From positions 682,001 to 746,000 of the forward strand of contig NZ_CP159402.1 in NCBI RefSeq assembly GCF_040500525.1: DNA of 64,000 nt, given 5' to 3'. A program made the position numbers and the translations under genes. This DNA is from Azospirillum formosense. GTDB lineage: Bacteria > Pseudomonadota > Alphaproteobacteria > Azospirillales > Azospirillaceae. Of the stretch, positions 1-9,507 are shown one piece after another. Numbering within the stretch: position 1 is the stretch's first letter; each line of letters begins with the position of its first letter. Below the pieces are notes generated by a model. It was not told where the DNA came from and searched no databases. It saw only the letters and a program-made list of their open reading frames with translations.

Positions 1-3000
1 CAGGCCCACGCTCCAGCTGCCGCCCGTGGCGGTGGTCGTGTAGGTGGCCCCGCCCACCGTGACGGTGACGGTGCTGCCCGCCTCGGCCGTGCCCGCAATG
101 GTCGGGGTGGCGCTGTTGGTCAGCGTGGCGCTGGTCACCGCCGGAGCGCCGGGCAGCGTGGTGTCGATGGTCAGCGACTGCGTGCCGGCCGACGAGGTGT
201 TGCCCGCCGCGTCGGTGGCGGTGACCGAGACGGAGTTGGCGCCGTTGGCGTCGAGGACCAGCGCGCCGGAGGTCGGCGTCGCCGTGGCGAGGTTGATGGA
301 CCAGGTGCCGGTCGGCGACGCCGTGGTGGTGTAGGTGGCGCCACCCACCGTGACGGTCACCGTGCTGTAGGTCTCCGCGATGCCGGTGAGCGTCGGCGCC
401 GTGCTGTTGGTCAGCGTCGCGCTGGTCACCGTCGGGGCGTTGGGCGCGGTGGTGTCGATGGTCAGCGTGTGCGTGCCGGCCGACGAGGTGTTGCCCGCCG
501 CATCGGTGGCGGTCGCCGCCACCGGGTTGGCGCCGTTGGGGTTGAGGGTCAGCACGCCGGCGGTCGGCGTCGCCGTGGCGAGGTCGATGGACCAGCCGCC
601 GCCCGTGGCGGTGGTCGTGTAGGTGGCGCCACCCACCGTGACGGTCACCGTGCTGTAGGTCTCCGCGATGCCGGTGAGCGTCGGCGCCGTGCTGTTGGTC
701 AGCGTCGCGCTGGTCACCGTCGGGGCGTTGGGCGCGGTGGTGTCGATGGTCAGCGTCTGGGTGCCGGCCGGGGAGACGTTGCCCGCGGCGTCGGTGGCGG
801 TCGCCGCGACGGCGTTGGTGCCGTTGGCGTCGAGGACCAGCGAGCCGGCGGTCGGGGTGGCCGTGGCGAGGTCGATGGACCAGCCGCCGCCCGTGGCGGT
901 GGTCGTGTAGGTGGCGCCGCCCACCGTGACGGTGACGGTGCTGCCGGCCTCGGCGGTGCCGGTGAGGGTCGGGGCGGCGTTCTTGGTCAGCGCCGCGCTG
1001 GTCACCGCCGGCGCGCCGGGCGGCGTCGTGTCGATGGTCAGCGTCTGCGTGCCCGCCGTGGACGTGTTGTTGGACGCGTCCTTGGCGGTGACCGACACCG
1101 CATTGGCGCCGTTGGCGTTCAAGCTCAGCGCGCCGGCGGCCGGCGTCGCCGTGGCGAGGTCGATCGACCAGGCGCCGCCCGTGGCGGTGGTGGTGTAGGT
1201 CGCCCCGCCCACCGTGACGGTCACCGTGCTGCCCGCCTCGGCGGTGCCGGTCAGGACCGGGGTGGCGCTCTTGGTCAGCGCCGCGCTGGTGACCACCGGA
1301 GCGGCGGGCGGCGTCACGTCGGCGACGCTCACCACCGTGCCGATGCCGGAGATGGCCGCGCTGCCGGTGGCGCCGCCGCTGTCGGTCAGGCCGGCGATGG
1401 CCACCGTGCGGTCGCCCAGCGTCGCGGTGGCGCTGGTGTTCTTGTAGGTGACGCCGCCCAGCAGCGCGCTCATCTGCGCGTCGTCGCGCTCCAGGCCGCT
1501 GACGGTCACCCTGGCGACGCCGCCGACCACCGAGACGCTCACGCCGGCGTTGCCGCCCGCGACGCCGAGACCGCTCAGGGTGGCGGTGGCGCCGTGGACC
1601 AGGGCGACGTCGGTGCCGCCGATGGTCAGGACCTCGGTGGCGTCGACCACGCCGGCGACGGTGAACTCCGCGCCGCGGAAGCTCTGCCCGGCTTCCACGG
1701 TGGAGGCCGCCACGCCGCTGAACAAGCTGGTCGCGCTGTCCACCCCGACGCCGAAGGTCTTGGCTCCGCCGGTCGCGGTCAGGGTCGGCACGGCGTCGAC
1801 GGCGATCGTCGCGGTGGCGCCGCCGGTGCTGAAGGCGTCGGCAGCGGTGTCGGCGGTGGCGCCGGGGGTGCCGCTGGTGCGGTCCCAGGCCTTGAAGGTG
1901 ATGGCGCCGGTGTCGGTGTTGGCGAAGCCCGAGCCGCTCGGCACGAAGCGCACGCGGTCGGACCCGGCGAGCAGCAGCGCCGCGCCGTTGGACGAGGCGG
2001 TGGGGATGTCGGTCCAGGCGCCGGTGCCGACCTTGTACTGCCAGGTGCCGTTGGTGTTGGTCACGCCGGTGACGGCGATGCCCAGCGGGACGACGGTGAC
2101 CATCGGGACGGGGCTGTCGTACTCGGCGTCGGTGGCGGTGCCGGCGGAGGCGAGCAGGGCGGTGACGGTGGTGCCGGTGTTGGCGGCGTCGGCGATGCCC
2201 TGGTCGATGGCGGCGAGGCTGCGGACGTGGTTGGAGAGGATCGGGCTGTCGTTGGCGCCGGTGAAGTTGAGGGTGAGCTGCTGGGAGACGGTGCGGTTGC
2301 CGTCGGAGACGGTGAAGGTGCTGGTGCCCTGCATCGGCCCGGCGGGGACGCCGTTGAGGAAGGCGGCGTCGAAGACGTAGGCGTAGTGGCCGGTCTGGCT
2401 GTTGACGTAGGCGGTGCCGCCCGGGCCGGTGGACCAGGTGTCGTAGGTGACGCCGTTGCCGAGCGTGACGCTGCCGTGCTGGACCGGGGAGGCCTGCGAG
2501 CCGGCGATGGAGAAGGTCAGCGTGCCGCCTTCCAGGTCGGTGGCGGCGAGCTGGCCGTCGATCAGCGGGAAGCTGTCGGCGGCGGCGGTGTCGACCAGCG
2601 TCGGCGGGGTGGCGGGGACGGCGAGGACCGGCGGGGCGTCGGTGTCGATGCGGTCGTTGGTCTGGCTGATCGGGGTGGTGTAGGGGGCGTTGGCGTTGCT
2701 GGCGCCGTCGACCAGGACGATGTTGACCGGGATGTCGTCGCCGGCGGCGCGATTGCCGGTGCGCAGGCCGTCGGCGGTGACGGTGAAGGTGGCGGTGTAG
2801 GTGCTGGCGCTGATCTTGGTCAGGTTGGCCAGCGCGAAGCCGCCCACCGTGCTGCCGCTGCCCAGCGTGTAGGTGTCGCTGTCCGCCGCCACGGTGATCG
2901 TCACCGTCACCGTGTCGCCGACCTGGACCGGCTGGTTCGGGATGCTCACGTTGGTGATCGACGGCGGCGTCGTGTCCGGGGTGCTGTTCGTCACCGACCG

Positions 3001-6000
3001 GTTGGTGACGCTGGCCGCGTCCGCCCCGCCGGTCGCGTTCTGGATCGCCGCCGCGTCGTTGCCGCTGGTGGGGTCGGTGTAGCTGACGGTGACCGTCTGC
3101 CCGTGCTGGACCGCCTGGGCCAGGGTCAGAGTGACCGTCTTGTTGACACTGTTCACGGCGACGCCGGAGACGGTGACCGTGCTGCCGCCGACCTTGACCT
3201 CGAAGGCGCCCGCCGTCGGGCCGTTCGCGGCGTCCAGCGCGGTGTCGTAGGTCAGGACCAGCGCGGTCCCGTCGACCGTGGCGCTTTGCAGGACCGGGGC
3301 GGGCGGGGCGAGCGTCACCATGACGGATCCGGACGAGAACGCCGCCATTGTAGGATTAGGCATCCCGTCCTGCGACGCGAAGATACTGATGGGGAAAACG
3401 CCGGTGGTGTCTGTTCCGGACGCCGTCACATCGAACGTCAGCGTCAGGGTGCCGACCGGGTAGATGCCGGTCAAAAGCGCGTTCGGTTGGTTGTCCAGCT
3501 TGAGATTTGCGATTGTCCAACCGGCGGGAGCGGCGACATCGAAGTAGACCGACGTGCCGATCAGTATGATCGCTGACGATATGTTGACCGTGAAGGAAAC
3601 TTGGGTCGGGGTGCCGGCGATGAACGTGGCCGTCGGGTTGTCCGGCGTCACCGACACGGTTCCAAATGCGGAGTTCTGCGTGCCAAAGGACGCCGTGGCG
3701 ACTTTGTTCACCTCGGTGGTGTTGTTGGCTGAGCCGCTGTCGGTGATGGACCGCAGGACGACCGGGCGTGTTTCGCTGAGACCCGGCCGATATTGAGCAA
3801 GGCTGCTGACCGTCGTCGATGTGGTCTTGTAGGCGATGCCGTCGACCAGCGTGTTCATCGCGCTGTTGCTCAGCGCCATGCCGCTGATCGCCACCGTCGC
3901 GACGCCGTTCACCAGCGTCACCGCGTAGTTGCCGCCGGTGAAGCTGCCCGAGCTTCCGTTGCTCAGCGCGATGTCGGTTCCGGCGATCGTCAGGAATTCG
4001 TTGCTGCCGGTTCCCGCGACATTGTGGACGGTCAGCACCATGCCGGTGAAGGTCTGCCCGCTGTCCATGGTGGAGGCGCTGACGGCATTGAACAGGTCGA
4101 AAATCGGGTTGCCCGCCACGACATAGGCGTAAGCGTCGACCGGCGTGAGCGCCAGCGTGGGCGGGGTGGTGTTCGGGTTGGGCGTGTCGTTGGTGACCGG
4201 CTGGGCGGTGATGGTCGCGGCGTCGATGCCGCCCCAGGCGGACTGGACGGCGTTGACGTCGTCACCCACGGTCGGGTCGGCATAGGAAACGGTGACCGCG
4301 TTGCCATGGGTGACCGCTTGGGCGAGCGTCAGCGTCACCGTCTTGTTCGCGCCGTCCACGGCGACGTTGCTGACCGTAACCGGGCTGCCGCCGGCCGTCA
4401 CGGTGAAGGCGCCCGCCGCCGGCGGGTTGGCGGAGTCGAGCGCCACGTCGTAGGTCAGCACCAGCGACGCGCCGTTCACCGCGGCGCTCTGCAGGACCGG
4501 CGCCGGGGCCGCGACGACGACGGTGGACGAAACGCCGCTGAGGTTGGAGGTGTTGTTGCTGCTGCCGTCGTCGGTGACGTTGGTGATGGAGATGACGCGG
4601 TTGCCGGGCGTGACGATGCCGGTGAGGACATCGCCGGAATTGACGTAGGCGATGCCGTCGATCAGCGTCGCCAACTGGGTGTTGGTGAGGCTGAACCCGC
4701 TCAAGGTGACGGTCGCCGTGGTGCCGCTGTAGGAGGTGGAGAGCGTCGCCCCCGGAATCGTCGGCACGGTCACCCCGGTGGCGGGGGAGGTCAGGGACAC
4801 CGGCATGATGCCGTCGAGGGACAGCCACTCGTCGTCAACGACGTTGGTGACCGTCAGGGTCACGCTGGTGAAGACCTGTCCGGTGTTGGTGCTGGCGGCC
4901 ACCCCGGAAAACAGGTCCACCGGCGCCGCGTTCTGAGTGAAGGTCGGCGCGTTGCCCGTAGCGGTCACGGTGGGGGCGTTGAGCTGGACCGTGAAGCTGG
5001 TTCTGAAATCCGGAATGTCGACGCCGGCCTGGTTCTGGATGGCGGTGGTGCTGTCCACGGTGTCCCCGTCGTAATAACGGAGGGAGACGGCATCCCCATT
5101 CTGGAAGATGTAGCCGTTGCCGACCTCGACGGTGACGGTGCTCCCAACGACGGCGACGCTCGAAACGCTGTGGTAGACGCCGTTGATGCGAATCTGCCCC
5201 TGCGTTGTCGAGGACCCGAAGAACTGCTGGGTGGACGGGGGGTTGTTGGCGTCCAGCGCCTGATCGAAGGACAGGACGACCTTGTTTGTCCCGATTTGCG
5301 CGGACGAGGAGAGGAATGCCGGGGGGCGAGCGGACAGAACCGTGACCGAGACGTCCACCGAATGGGTGTCCAGGCCATAGGGCGCCTGGATGACGCCGGT
5401 CAGGTCGTCACCCGCCGGGTCCTCGTAGCGGAAGGCGATGGCGTCGTTCAGTTGGAACTGGTGGCCGACGGTGAGGGTCACGACGGAGTCGGACACCACG
5501 GCGCTGATCAGGGTGACCGCGTTGCCATTGATCAGGATGGAACCGGTGCCCGCGTTCAGGGTGCCGTCGGTCGCCACGAAGTGAGTCAGCAGCGGGTTGC
5601 TCGTGGCGTCCAGGCTGTCGTCGTACCTCATGGTGATGGTGTTTTCGCCGGTGTAGGCGACCGCGTCATCGAAGAACGGTGCCGCCAGCACCCCGCGATA
5701 CTGCTCGATCCGCAGGGCTTCGGTCCGCAGCGTGCCCCGGGTCCAGCCGAGGGTCCAGTCGCCGCCCAGCTCCGCGGCGCCCGTCAGGGTCCGGGACGCC
5801 GCCATGGCCGCGCCGGTGATGTCGGCGAGCGCGTCGAGGAACGACCCGCCATGGCCGCTCGCCACGTTGCAGCCGTACAGCAGGATGTCGCCATCATCGC
5901 CGAGGCAGGCGCCGATGGCGGCCAGTTCCATCCCGCGTGCCGACAGAGCCGCCTCGTCCAGCCGGGCCGTGCCGAGCTGCAGCCCGCCTTCAAAGCCGTG

Positions 6001-6234
6001 GCACAGCACATGGAGCGCCCGCACGCCGTGACGCCCGCTCAACGCCTGTGCCATCGCCGCCACACCGTCGCGGCCTTCGCCGATCAGCACCGCTTCCACG
6101 CCGGGCGGAAGCCCGGTCTGAAGGTCCCGCCAACCGGCAAGGGCGGTGTCGATGACGGCAATTTCGGCTGCCGCGCGGGGGAAGCGACCAGAGGTGGTGA
6201 CGTGCGTGGTGTCGGCGGCGGACGCTTCGGTCAT
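1..6234 (-). CDS. Giant repetitive surface/secreted protein, N-terminal part (DUF4347, SwmB-like and Ig-like repeats)
   Basis: The minus frame is open from an ATG at 6234 to the left edge (2078 codons, no stop), so the C-terminus is missing. AGGAAA lies 9 bases before the ATG. Residues about 20-180 look like DUF4347, with the family motifs LHVLCHG and LYGCNVA. Two or more SwmB-type repeats follow (motif 'LTYD.ALD..NPP'), interspersed with cadherin/Ig-like stretches. The last 450 residues in the window are tandem Ig-like units of 96 residues with motif 'GSTVTVTVGGATYTTTATGG'. No N-terminal signal peptide is visible, which fits type I secretion known for many such proteins. The likely role is a cell-surface adhesin or biofilm protein; that role is inferred. 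Family assignment is good, function uncertain. Confidence 0.85.
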   Translation of the reverse strand, partial: MTEASAADTTHVTTSGRFPRAAAEIAVIDTALAGWRDLQTGLPPGVEAVLIGEGRDGVAAMAQALSGRHGVRALHVLCHGFEGGLQLGTARLDEAALSARGMELAAIGACLGDDGDILLYGCNVASGHGGSFLDALADITGAAMAASRTLTGAAELGGDWTLGWTRGTLRTEALRIEQYRGVLAAPFFDDAVAYTGENTITMRYDDSLDATSNPLLTHFVATDGTLNAGTGSILINGNAVTLISAVVSDSVVTLTVGHQFQLNDAIAFRYEDPAGDDLTGVIQAPYGLDTHSVDVSVTVLSARPPAFLSSSAQIGTNKVVLSFDQALDANNPPSTQQFFGSSTTQGQIRINGVYHSVSSVAVVGSTVTVEVGNGYIFQNGDAVSLRYYDGDTVDSTTAIQNQAGVDIPDFRTSFTVQLNAPTVTATGNAPTFTQNAAPVDLFSGVAASTNTGQVFTSVTLTVTNVVDDEWLSLDGIMPVSLTSPATGVTVPTIPGATLSTSYSGTTATVTLSGFSLTNTQLATLIDGIAYVNSGDVLTGIVTPGNRVISITNVTDDGSSNNTSNLSGVSSTVVVAAPAPVLQSAAVNGASLVLTYDVALDSANPPAAGAFTVTAGGSPVTVSNVAVDGANKTVTLTLAQAVTHGNAVTVSYADPTVGDDVNAVQSAWGGIDAATITAQPVTNDTPNPNTTPPTLALTPVDAYAYVVAGNPIFDLFNAVSASTMDSGQTFTGMVLTVHNVAGTGSNEFLTIAGTDIALSNGSSGSFTGGNYAVTLVNGVATVAISGMALSNSAMNTLVDGIAYKTTSTTVSSLAQYRPGLSETRPVVLRSITDSGSANNTTEVNKVATASFGTQNSAFGTVSVTPDNPTATFIAGTPTQVSFTVNISSAIILIGTSVYFDVAAPAGWTIANLKLDNQPNALLTGIYPVGTLTLTFDVTASGTDTTGVFPISIFASQDGMPNPTMAAFSSGSVMVTLAPPAPVLQSATVDGTALVLTYDTALDAANGPTAGAFEVKVGGSTVTVSGVAVNSVNKTVTLTLAQAVQHGQTVTVSYTDPTSGNDAAAIQNATGGADAASVTNRSVTNSTPDTTPPSITNVSIPNQPVQVGDTVTVTITVAADSDTYTLGSGSTVGGFALANLTKISASTYTATFTVTADGLRTGNRAAGDDIPVNIVLVDGASNANAPYTTPISQTNDRIDTDAPPVLAVPATPPTLVDTAAADSFPLIDGQLAATDLEGGTLTFSIAGSQASPVQHGSVTLGNGVTYDTWSTGPGGTAYVNSQTGHYAYVFDAAFLNGVPAGPMQGTSTFTVSDGNRTVSQQLTLNFTGANDSPILSNHVRSLAAIDQGIADAANTGTTVTALLASAGTATDAEYDSPVPMVTVVPLGIAVTGVTNTNGTWQYKVGTGAWTDIPTASSNGAALLLAGSDRVRFVPSGSGFANTDTGAITFKAWDRTSGTPGATADTAADAFSTGGATATIAVDAVPTLTATGGAKTFGVGVDSATSLFSGVAASTVEAGQSFRGAEFTVAGVVDATEVLTIGGTDVALVHGATATLSGLGVAGGNAGVSVSVVGGVARVTVSGLERDDAQMSALLGGVTYKNTSATATLGDRTVAIAGLTDSGGATGSAAISGIGTVVSVADVTPPAAPVVTSAALTKSATPVLTGTAEAGSTVTVTVGGATYTTTATGGAWSIDLATATPAAGALSLNANGANAVSVTAKDASNNTSTAGTQTLTIDTTPPGAPAVTSAALTKNAAPTLTGTAEAGSTVTVTVGGATYTTTATGGGWSIDLATATPTAGSLVLDANGTNAVAATATDAAGNVSPAGTQTLTIDTTAPNAPTVTSATLTNSTAPTLTGIAETYSTVTVTVGGATYTTTATGGGWSIDLATATPTAGVLTLNPNGANPVAATATDAAGNTSSAGTHTLTIDTTAPNAPTVTSATLTNSTAPTLTGIAETYSTVTVTVGGATYTTTASPTGTWSINLATATPTSGALVLDANGANSVSVTATDAAGNTSSAGTQSLTIDTTLPGAPAVTSATLTNSATPTIAGTAEAGSTVTVTVGGATYTTTATGGSWSVGL
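40..1340 (-). repeat. Tandem 288-bp repeats encoding 96-residue Ig-like domains
   Basis: A landmark reading gtaggt...caccgtgacgg recurs at 40, 331, 619, 907 and 1195, giving spacings of 291, 288, 288 and 288 bases. Each unit encodes one Ig-like domain of the giant surface protein. Positions 331-468 and 619-756 are identical over 138 bases, while the other units have diverged. The array probably continues beyond the left edge. Confidence 0.9.
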
Positions 6235-6736
6235 GGCGGGCGTTTCCTGAGTGGGATGCAATCCGGAGCGCTCGCTTCTCGAAAGAAATGGCTACCCCGT
6301 TTGATTTCACATACCCACAACCGCATGTCCGGGTCAATGCATCCAACACTCAATCATTGCATTTGACACAGGGGTCTTCTTCACAATGGCAAGCATAATG
6401 TTTCATTCCAATGTTACATATTGCGGCATATCGAGCTATTTGGCGCATTAATCTATTGTTAATTATCGATTGCTGGCTCGTCGATTAGGCATTGAGTGGC
6501 GTTTTTATTTTGAAAGGTTGCTTTGGTTTCCCGATTACTCAGTAAAGGTGGCGCAAGACAGAGTTGCGGCGGCAAGTGGCGCCGTCGGCTCTTTGCCCGT
6601 CAGGTCTTGGCGCGGTGCGATGATGGGAGGCGGCAAGGCCGCTTACCTGGGTTGGGCGTCCACAACTCTTCGTCCGACGCTGTCGGGCGATCCGTTCTAT
6701 TCAACGAGGAATTGTGGAATTTCACTCCGGTCGCGC
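6235..6736. other. AT-rich intergenic gap upstream of the giant surface gene
   Basis: No convincing gene is present. The stretch about 6300-6560 has clearly lower GC (roughly 40%) than its surroundings (about 70%). It holds the candidate promoter of the surface gene and a dyad ATTAA-N7-TTAAT at 6447-6463 that could bind a regulator. The short frames crossing it have no ribosome binding site or family resemblance. Confidence 0.6.
6308..6337 (-). promoter_or_regulatory. Candidate sigma-70 promoter of the giant surface protein
   Basis: On the minus strand TTGACC (6337-6332) is followed after 18 bases by TATGTG (6313-6308), about 75 bases before the start codon at 6234. The -35 is good; the -10 is weak and the spacing one base long. 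It is a candidate only. Confidence 0.35.
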
Positions 6737-8980
6737 TCATCCGGTGGCGGTCGATTCCCGCACCCGGTCGGGGGTGAAGGGGAGGTCGCGCAGGCGCCGG
6801 CCGGTCGCCGCGCGGACGGCGTTGCCGATGGCTGCCGCGGTCGGACCCTGCGCCGCCTCGCCGGTGCCGAGGAAGGGATCGCCGGGCCGCTCGACGATGT
6901 GGACGTCGATGCGGTCGGGCACGCTGGCAAAGCGCAGGATGGGGTAGCTGGCCCAATCCACCGAGGTGACGCGGGTGTCGTCGCTGGCGACGCGCTCGAA
7001 CAGGGTCCAGCTCATCGCCTGGATGATGCCTCCCTCCGTCTGGTTGCGGATGCCGTCGGGATTGACGACCTCGCCGCTGTCGATGGCCGCTGTGGCGCGG
7101 GTCATCCGCACCCGCCCGCTGCCGCGGTCCACCGCCAGCTCCACCGCCAGCGCCAGATAGGCGGCGTGATTCTTGTAGCGGGCGAAGGCGAAGCCGTGGC
7201 CGAAGCCCGGCGCCGGCGCGGAACCCGTCCAGCCGAAGCGCTCCGCCGCCAGCTCCACCACCCGGCGGGCGCGCGGGTCCTCCAGATGGCGCAGGCGGAA
7301 CTCCACGGGATCGGCCCCGGCCAGCACCGCCAGATCGTCCATCATGCTTTCCAGCGCGAAGACGTTGGCGTAGGCGCCGAGCGACCGCAGCGCCGACACC
7401 CGCAGCGGCATGTCGGGCAGGAAATGCCAGAGGACGCGCGTGTTCGGAATGGCATAGAGCGGGATGGCGTTGCGGTCGCCGTTGCCGGCGGGGGTGATCT
7501 GCAGGGCGGCCGGTTCCGCCGGGAAGGGCCCGGCCAGATGGCGGGCGGCCAGCAGGGCGCCGGCCCCGCCGGGGCGGGTGGTGTGGGTGTTGGACCAGAC
7601 GTCGAAGGTCCAGCGCTCGATGCGCCCGTTTCCGTCCAGGGAGGCCGCGGCCTCGATCATCATCGCCGGGCCATAGGGTTCCCCGGCATGCTCCTGCTCG
7701 CGCATCCATTGAACCCGCACGGGGCGGCCCGGCAGCTTGCTGGCGATCAACGCCGCGTCCGCCGCCGCGTCGTCGGCGCCGTTGTGGCCGTAGCAGCCGG
7801 ACCCCTCCGCGTGGATCACCCGCACCCGCTCCGGAGGCAGGCGCAGCATCTCGGCGATGGCCTTGCGGTCGGGATAGACGCCCTGGGTGTGCGACCAGAC
7901 GGTCAGCCCGTCCTCGCCCATCACCGCCACGCCGCAGGACGGCCCGATGGAACCGTGGAGCTGGTAGGGGCGGGTGAAGCGGGCGCGCAGGCTGCGCGGG
8001 CCGTCCGCGATGGTGCCGGCCTCGCCCCTGGCATCCACCGTGCCGACCTCGCGCTCCAGCCCGCGCAGCAGCTCGGGGATCGGGGTGTCGCCGGGCAGGG
8101 TCGCCGGCTCCTCCCAGCGGGCGGCGGCGGCAAGGGCGCGCATGGCCTTGACCGCCCGGTACTCCTTGTCGGCCACCACGGCGAGGAAGTCGCCGTCGCG
8201 CAGGACGGCGACCACCCCCGGCATCGCCTCCACCGCGGCGCTGTCCAGCGCGGTCAGCCGGGCGGCGGGGCTGGGCGGTCGGACGACGCGGGCGTGCAGC
8301 ATGCCCTCCAAGCGCAGGTCCTGCACATAGGCCGCGCCGCCGGTCACCTTGGCCGGGATGTCGACGCGGGGCAGCGGCTTCCCCATCACCGAGAGCCGGT
8401 CCGGCGCGGTCAGCGGGGCGTCCGCCAGCACCTCCACCGTCAGGTCGAGCGACGCGGCCAGTTCCCCGTAACCGAGCGCGCGTCCGTCCGGCGCCGTCAC
8501 CCGCCGGTCGGTGAAGCCCAGCGCGTCGGCCGGCGCGCCGAGGCGCCGCGCCGCCTCCTGCGCCAGCAGGGCGCGGGCCTGGGCGGCGGCGGCGCGGATG
8601 GCGGTGCCGCTGTTCTGCATGGACTGGCTGCCGGCGGTGTAGCCCTCGTTTGGGGTGCGGGCGGTGTCGGCGGTGACCAGGGTGATGGCGGCGGGGGGGA
8701 CGCGCAGCTCCTCCGCCGCGACCTGGAGCAGGGCGGTGCGGATGCCTTGGCCGAGTTCGGCCTTGCCGGTGAAGACGGTGATGGCGCCGTCCGCGCCGAT
8801 GCGGACCCAGGCGTCGAGCCGGGGCGTCTGGGCGAGGCTGCCCGGAGCGGGCTTGGACGGCCGGGCGCTTGCGCCGGTCTGGGCGGTCAGGGGGCGGGCC
8901 AGCGATGCGGTGACGACCAGGGCGCCGCCGCCGGCCAGCAGGCCGCGGCGGGTCAGGGGAAGCGGGCTGTGGTCGGTCAT
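6737..8980 (-). CDS. Molybdopterin-binding (xanthine dehydrogenase family) large subunit, IorB-like
   Basis: The 747-residue product belongs to the aldehyde oxidase/xanthine dehydrogenase molybdopterin subunits of the isoquinoline 1-oxidoreductase beta type. These enzymes hydroxylate N-heterocycles or oxidise aldehydes using a Mo-cytosine-dinucleotide cofactor. The N-terminus carries a twin-arginine signal (TRRGLLAGGGALVVTASLA), so the folded complex should be exported to the periplasm. The motif FTGKAELGQGI is typical of the family. I chose the ATG at 8980 because it overlaps the stop of the upstream 2Fe-2S subunit (TGATG) and gives the Tat signal; the frame is open further upstream but without family sequence. 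The substrate cannot be read from the sequence. Confidence 0.9.
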   Translation of the reverse strand: MTDHSPLPLTRRGLLAGGGALVVTASLARPLTAQTGASARPSKPAPGSLAQTPRLDAWVRIGADGAITVFTGKAELGQGIRTALLQVAAEELRVPPAAITLVTADTARTPNEGYTAGSQSMQNSGTAIRAAAAQARALLAQEAARRLGAPADALGFTDRRVTAPDGRALGYGELAASLDLTVEVLADAPLTAPDRLSVMGKPLPRVDIPAKVTGGAAYVQDLRLEGMLHARVVRPPSPAARLTALDSAAVEAMPGVVAVLRDGDFLAVVADKEYRAVKAMRALAAAARWEEPATLPGDTPIPELLRGLEREVGTVDARGEAGTIADGPRSLRARFTRPYQLHGSIGPSCGVAVMGEDGLTVWSHTQGVYPDRKAIAEMLRLPPERVRVIHAEGSGCYGHNGADDAAADAALIASKLPGRPVRVQWMREQEHAGEPYGPAMMIEAAASLDGNGRIERWTFDVWSNTHTTRPGGAGALLAARHLAGPFPAEPAALQITPAGNGDRNAIPLYAIPNTRVLWHFLPDMPLRVSALRSLGAYANVFALESMMDDLAVLAGADPVEFRLRHLEDPRARRVVELAAERFGWTGSAPAPGFGHGFAFARYKNHAAYLALAVELAVDRGSGRVRMTRATAAIDSGEVVNPDGIRNQTEGGIIQAMSWTLFERVASDDTRVTSVDWASYPILRFASVPDRIDVHIVERPGDPFLGTGEAAQGPTAAAIGNAVRAATGRRLRDLPFTPDRVRESTATG

Positions 8981-9477
8981 CAGCCGGCCCTCCCGTTGGG
9001 CGCGCCGGTCTTGGCGTGGCGCATGGCGTCGGCGGCGCGGCGGATGGCCCGCAGGATGCGCATGTGGGTGCCGCAGCGGCACAGGTTGAACTCCAGCGCA
9101 CGGCGGATCGCCGCGTCGTCGGCGTCCGGCCGCTCCTGGAGCAACGCCTGCGCCCGCATCATCATGCCGGGAATGCAGTAGCCGCACTGGGCCGCCTGCT
9201 CCTCAATGAAGGCGCGCTGCATCGGGCCGGGCGCCTCGGCGGTGCCCAGCCCCTCGACCGTGGTGACGGCGCGGCCCTGCATCAGAAGGACCGGCGTGAC
9301 GCAGGAGAGCACGGCGCGCCCGTCCACCATCACCGTGCAGGCCCCGCATTGGCCCAACCCGCAGCCGAACTTCGCCCCGTTCAGCCCCAGATCGTCGCGC
9401 AGCACGTAGAGCAGCGGCGTGTCCGGGTCCGCCTCCACCCGCTGCGGGGTGCCGTTCACCGTGAGGTCGATCGCCAT
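8980..9477 (-). CDS. (2Fe-2S)-binding subunit of molybdenum hydroxylase, IorA-like
   Basis: The 165-residue product is the small iron-sulfur subunit that passes electrons from the Mo site to the cytochrome. All eight cluster ligands are visible: C39, C44, C47 and C59 for the plant-ferredoxin-type cluster, and C98, C101, C133 and C135 (in CGYC and CRC) for the helical-bundle cluster. Length matches the family. Its stop overlaps the start of the large subunit by one base, so the two are translationally coupled. It has no signal peptide and would ride with the Tat-exported partner, as known for this family. The cytochrome c gene lies 30 bases upstream in the same operon. Confidence 0.93.
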   Translation of the reverse strand: MAIDLTVNGTPQRVEADPDTPLLYVLRDDLGLNGAKFGCGLGQCGACTVMVDGRAVLSCVTPVLLMQGRAVTTVEGLGTAEAPGPMQRAFIEEQAAQCGYCIPGMMMRAQALLQERPDADDAAIRRALEFNLCRCGTHMRILRAIRRAADAMRHAKTGAPNGRAG

Positions 9478-9507
9478 GATGGGCTCCCTTGCTGGGTGCG
9501 CGTGCGG

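Noticed and set aside
469..3576. 1035-codon plus-strand frame opposite the giant surface gene
   Set aside because: Arg/Gly/His-rich shadow translation made open by high GC; no ribosome binding site or family match, and the minus frame encodes recognisable repeats.
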